Below the pieces are notes generated by a model. That model saw only the letters and a program-made list of their open reading frames with translations, was not told where the DNA came from and ran no database searches. Positions 62,307-64,000 of a stretch of 64,000 nucleotides of DNA are shown here, in pieces. How positions within the stretch are numbered: position 1 is the first letter of the stretch; every line of letters begins with the position of its first letter. This stretch comes from Demequina sp. TMPB413 (GTDB taxonomy: Bacteria; Actinomycetota; Actinomycetes; Actinomycetales; Demequinaceae). Position numbers and translations under genes: made by a program. Location of the stretch: positions 806,001 to 870,000 of the forward strand of contig NZ_CP096184.1 of the NCBI RefSeq assembly GCF_020447105.2, read 5' to 3'.

Positions 62307-63290
62307 TCAGGGGGTGAGCAACACCTTACCCGTGGTCTTGCGGCCTTCGAGAGCCCGATGCGCCTCAGGCGCCTCCTCAAGTGGGTACGTGGCGCCGATG
62401 CGCACCTCGAGGCTTCCGTCGGCTATGGCGCCAAACAGTTCGCCGCTACGCCATTGGCGCTCTTCGTCGGTGCGCAAGAAATGCCCAAGCGACGGTCGCG
62501 TGACGCTCAGTGAGCCCGCCGCGCTCAGCCGTTGAAGATCGAAGGGAGGCACCTGCCCTGATGATCCGCCGAACAAGACGAGCATGCCACGCACGGCGAG
62601 CGAACCAAGGGAGGCATCGAACGTCGACTTGCCCACGCCGTCGTAGACAACATCCACGCCGCGACCGTCCGTCAACTCCGTTACCGTATTCGGCACGTCG
62701 ACGGCAAGGTTAGCGAGCCGGTCGTATCGAATCACGTGAGTGGCGCCAGCGTTCCTGGACAGTGACGCCTTCTCGGACGTGGAGACTGTGGTGATGACTT
62801 GTGCCCCGCGTGCAACAGCCATCTGTGTGAGCAACAGCCCCACGCCGCCTGCGCCGGCATGGACCAGAGCCGTGTGGCCCGACGCAAGCGCAAAGGACGA
62901 CGTCGACAGGTAGTGGGCAGTGAGGCCCTGCAGCATTGCCGCAGCGGCGACCTCCGTCGCCACGTCGTCGGGAAGGGCGTAGCAATCGCTCTGAGCGATG
63001 GTGACGTATTCGGCGTAGGACCGGGACGCGAAGGCCCATGCGACGCGATCGCCTACCCGCGCCCAGGTGACCCGTTCTCCCACCTCGATGACCGTCCCAG
63101 CGCCCTCGCTGCCAGGAGTCATGGGGAAGTCGACGGGGTACACGCCGGAACGCCTATAGATGTCGATGAAGTTCACACCGGCCGACTCGACGCGCACCAA
63201 CACCTGATCCGGTGGACACTCCGGTACCGGAAGGTCGTGCAGTTCCATGACGTGGGGGTCGCCCGGTTGGGACGCGACGATAGCCTTCAT
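62307..63290 (-). CDS. NADPH:quinone reductase-like MDR oxidoreductase
   Basis: A 327-residue zinc-independent medium-chain dehydrogenase/reductase, QOR type. It begins 'MKAIVASQPGDPHVMELHDLPVP', has 'GVNFIDIYRRSGVYPVDFPMTPGSEGAGTV', the cofactor loop 'LVHAGAGGVGLLLTQMA' and 'YDGVGKSTFDASLGSL'. It reduces quinones or enones with NADPH. The frame is open 52 codons upstream of the chosen ATG at 63290, but the family N-terminus begins there. GGAGG sits only one base before the ATG, too close for normal initiation. Confidence 0.9.
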   Translation of the reverse strand: MKAIVASQPGDPHVMELHDLPVPECPPDQVLVRVESAGVNFIDIYRRSGVYPVDFPMTPGSEGAGTVIEVGERVTWARVGDRVAWAFASRSYAEYVTIAQSDCYALPDDVATEVAAAAMLQGLTAHYLSTSSFALASGHTALVHAGAGGVGLLLTQMAVARGAQVITTVSTSEKASLSRNAGATHVIRYDRLANLAVDVPNTVTELTDGRGVDVVYDGVGKSTFDASLGSLAVRGMLVLFGGSSGQVPPFDLQRLSAAGSLSVTRPSLGHFLRTDEERQWRSGELFGAIADGSLEVRIGATYPLEEAPEAHRALEGRKTTGKVLLTP

Positions 63291-63330
63291 GCCTCCATCG
63301 TGGCACGAAGGCCACTCAAGCAGCCGTCGC

Positions 63331-64000
63331 TCAGGCGACGTAGTCCTTGAGGTGTCGGGCGGTGAGTGTCTTGCCGTCGGCCACCATGTCGGTTGCTGTT
63401 CCCTCGAACACCACCGTTCCGCCGTCGTGGCCAGCGCCGGGACCAAGATCGATGATCCAATCCGCGTGAGCCATGACGGCTTGGTGGTGTTCGATCACGA
63501 TCACCGTGTTGCCGTCGTCGACGAGGCGATCCAAGAGGGCCAAGAGGTTGTCCACATCAGCAAGGTGGAGCCCTGTGGTGGGCTCGTCCAAAATGTACGT
63601 CGTGCCCTTCTTGGCCATCTGAATGGCGAGTTTGAGGCGTTGACGCTCGCCCCCCGACAAGGTGTTGAGCGCCTGGCCGAGGCCGATGTAGTGCAAGCCG
63701 ACGTCGTTGAGACGCGCAAGAATCGCGGCGGCCGGGCCATCGGCGAAGAACTCGAGTGCCTCTGCAACGGACATCTGGAGGACCTCGTGGATATTCCTGT
63801 CGCGCAACCTGTACTCGAGCACTTCGTCCGTGAAGCGCTTGCCCTCGCACGCCTCGCAGATGGTGCTGACCGTCGCCATCGGGCCGAGGTCGGTGAAGAT
63901 GAGGCCAGCCCCTTTGCACACGGGGCAGGCGCCTTCAGAGTTGGCGCTGAAGAGGGCCGGCTTCACCCCGTTTGCCTTCGCAAAGTCCTTGCGGATGATG
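63331..64000 (-). CDS. UvrA-family ABC ATPase, C-terminal part (runs off the window)
   Basis: About 222 C-terminal residues of a UvrA-like protein; the 5' end lies beyond 64000. It shows the zinc-finger half 'CPVCKGAG' and 'CEACEGKRF', 'NIHEVLQMSVAEALEFF', the ABC signature 'LNTLSGGERQRLKLAIQMAK', Walker B 'YILDEPTTGLH' and the H-loop 'VIVIEHHQAVMAHADWIIDLGPGAG'. The sequence 'RKDFAKANGVKPALFSANSEG' points to the short UvrA paralogues linked to drug resistance or repair rather than to housekeeping UvrA, but this is uncertain without the N-terminus. Confidence 0.85.
   Translation of the reverse strand, partial: IIRKDFAKANGVKPALFSANSEGACPVCKGAGLIFTDLGPMATVSTICEACEGKRFTDEVLEYRLRDRNIHEVLQMSVAEALEFFADGPAAAILARLNDVGLHYIGLGQALNTLSGGERQRLKLAIQMAKKGTTYILDEPTTGLHLADVDNLLALLDRLVDDGNTVIVIEHHQAVMAHADWIIDLGPGAGHDGGTVVFEGTATDMVADGKTLTARHLKDYVA

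Overview
The window is 64 kb of a high-GC Gram-positive chromosome. Three things point to an actinobacterium, probably of the Micrococcales (Cellulomonas/Demequina-like): the base composition; marker families such as PpgK, TreS-maltokinase, GlnA2-GlnE, DUF3043, DUF4191, CtaC/D/F and a small SPOR-like protein beside map; and a gene order that, as far as I recall, follows the actinobacterial core seen in Mycobacterium tuberculosis (ctaC, erpA, glycerate-kinase-like gene, DUF3043, pepA, sucB, TIGR01777, lipB, lipA, DUF4191, glnA1, glnE, glnA2, panB). The assignment is an inference from gene content; no rRNA, tRNA, CRISPR, phage or insertion sequence was seen.

Layout. 0-5.3 kb: acetyltransferase, acyl-CoA synthetase and a MacB/FtsX-type ABC exporter. 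5.4-12.1 kb: treS-mak (trehalose to maltose to maltose-1-phosphate), then the overlapping operon map-ppgK-histidine kinase-response regulator. 12.1-16.7 kb: small membrane proteins, an SDR epimerase, panB and nadE. 16.8-22.1 kb: glnA2-glnE-membrane protein. 22.1-24.7 kb: P-type ATPase. 24.9-33.5 kb: an alpha-glucoside uptake regulon of malE-malF-malG-glucosidase plus a second glucosidase-lacI unit, with two identical 14-bp operators. 33.7-39.8 kb: glnA1, HAD phosphatase, DUF4191, an AT-richer secreted orphan, DUF6199, lipA and lipB. 39.8-48 kb: MMPL transporter, membrane pseudokinase, TIGR01777, E2 and E3 of a 2-oxoacid dehydrogenase. 48-56 kb: pepA, pyrD, aldo/keto reductase, a GyrI-like/MerR pair, DUF3043, nadA and a glycerate-kinase-like protein. 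56-61 kb: erpA, a TusA-like protein, a class V PLP-fold protein lacking the Schiff-base lysine, and ctaC-ctaD-ctaF. 61-64 kb: small proteins, an NADPH:quinone-type oxidoreductase and the C-terminus of a UvrA-family ATPase.

How it fits together. Imported alpha-glucosides are cleaved by two GH13 glucosidases. Glucose can be phosphorylated by polyphosphate glucokinase, and TreS plus maltokinase link trehalose and maltose to glycogen-type polymer. LipB/LipA supply lipoyl groups to the two-lipoyl-domain E2. ErpA fits the Fe-S enzymes LipA and NadA. GlnE modifies GlnA1 (site Tyr present) but probably not its neighbour GlnA2 (Trp at the site).

Most notable observations: the lysine-less cysteine-desulfurase-like protein coupled to TusA; at least eleven genes with a TANNNT element 6-7 nt before the start codon, indicating leaderless mRNAs and including two divergent pairs in about 32 bp; the low-GC secreted orphan with a TTA codon inserted between conserved neighbours; a pseudokinase receptor; and several hairpins placed to control operon expression.
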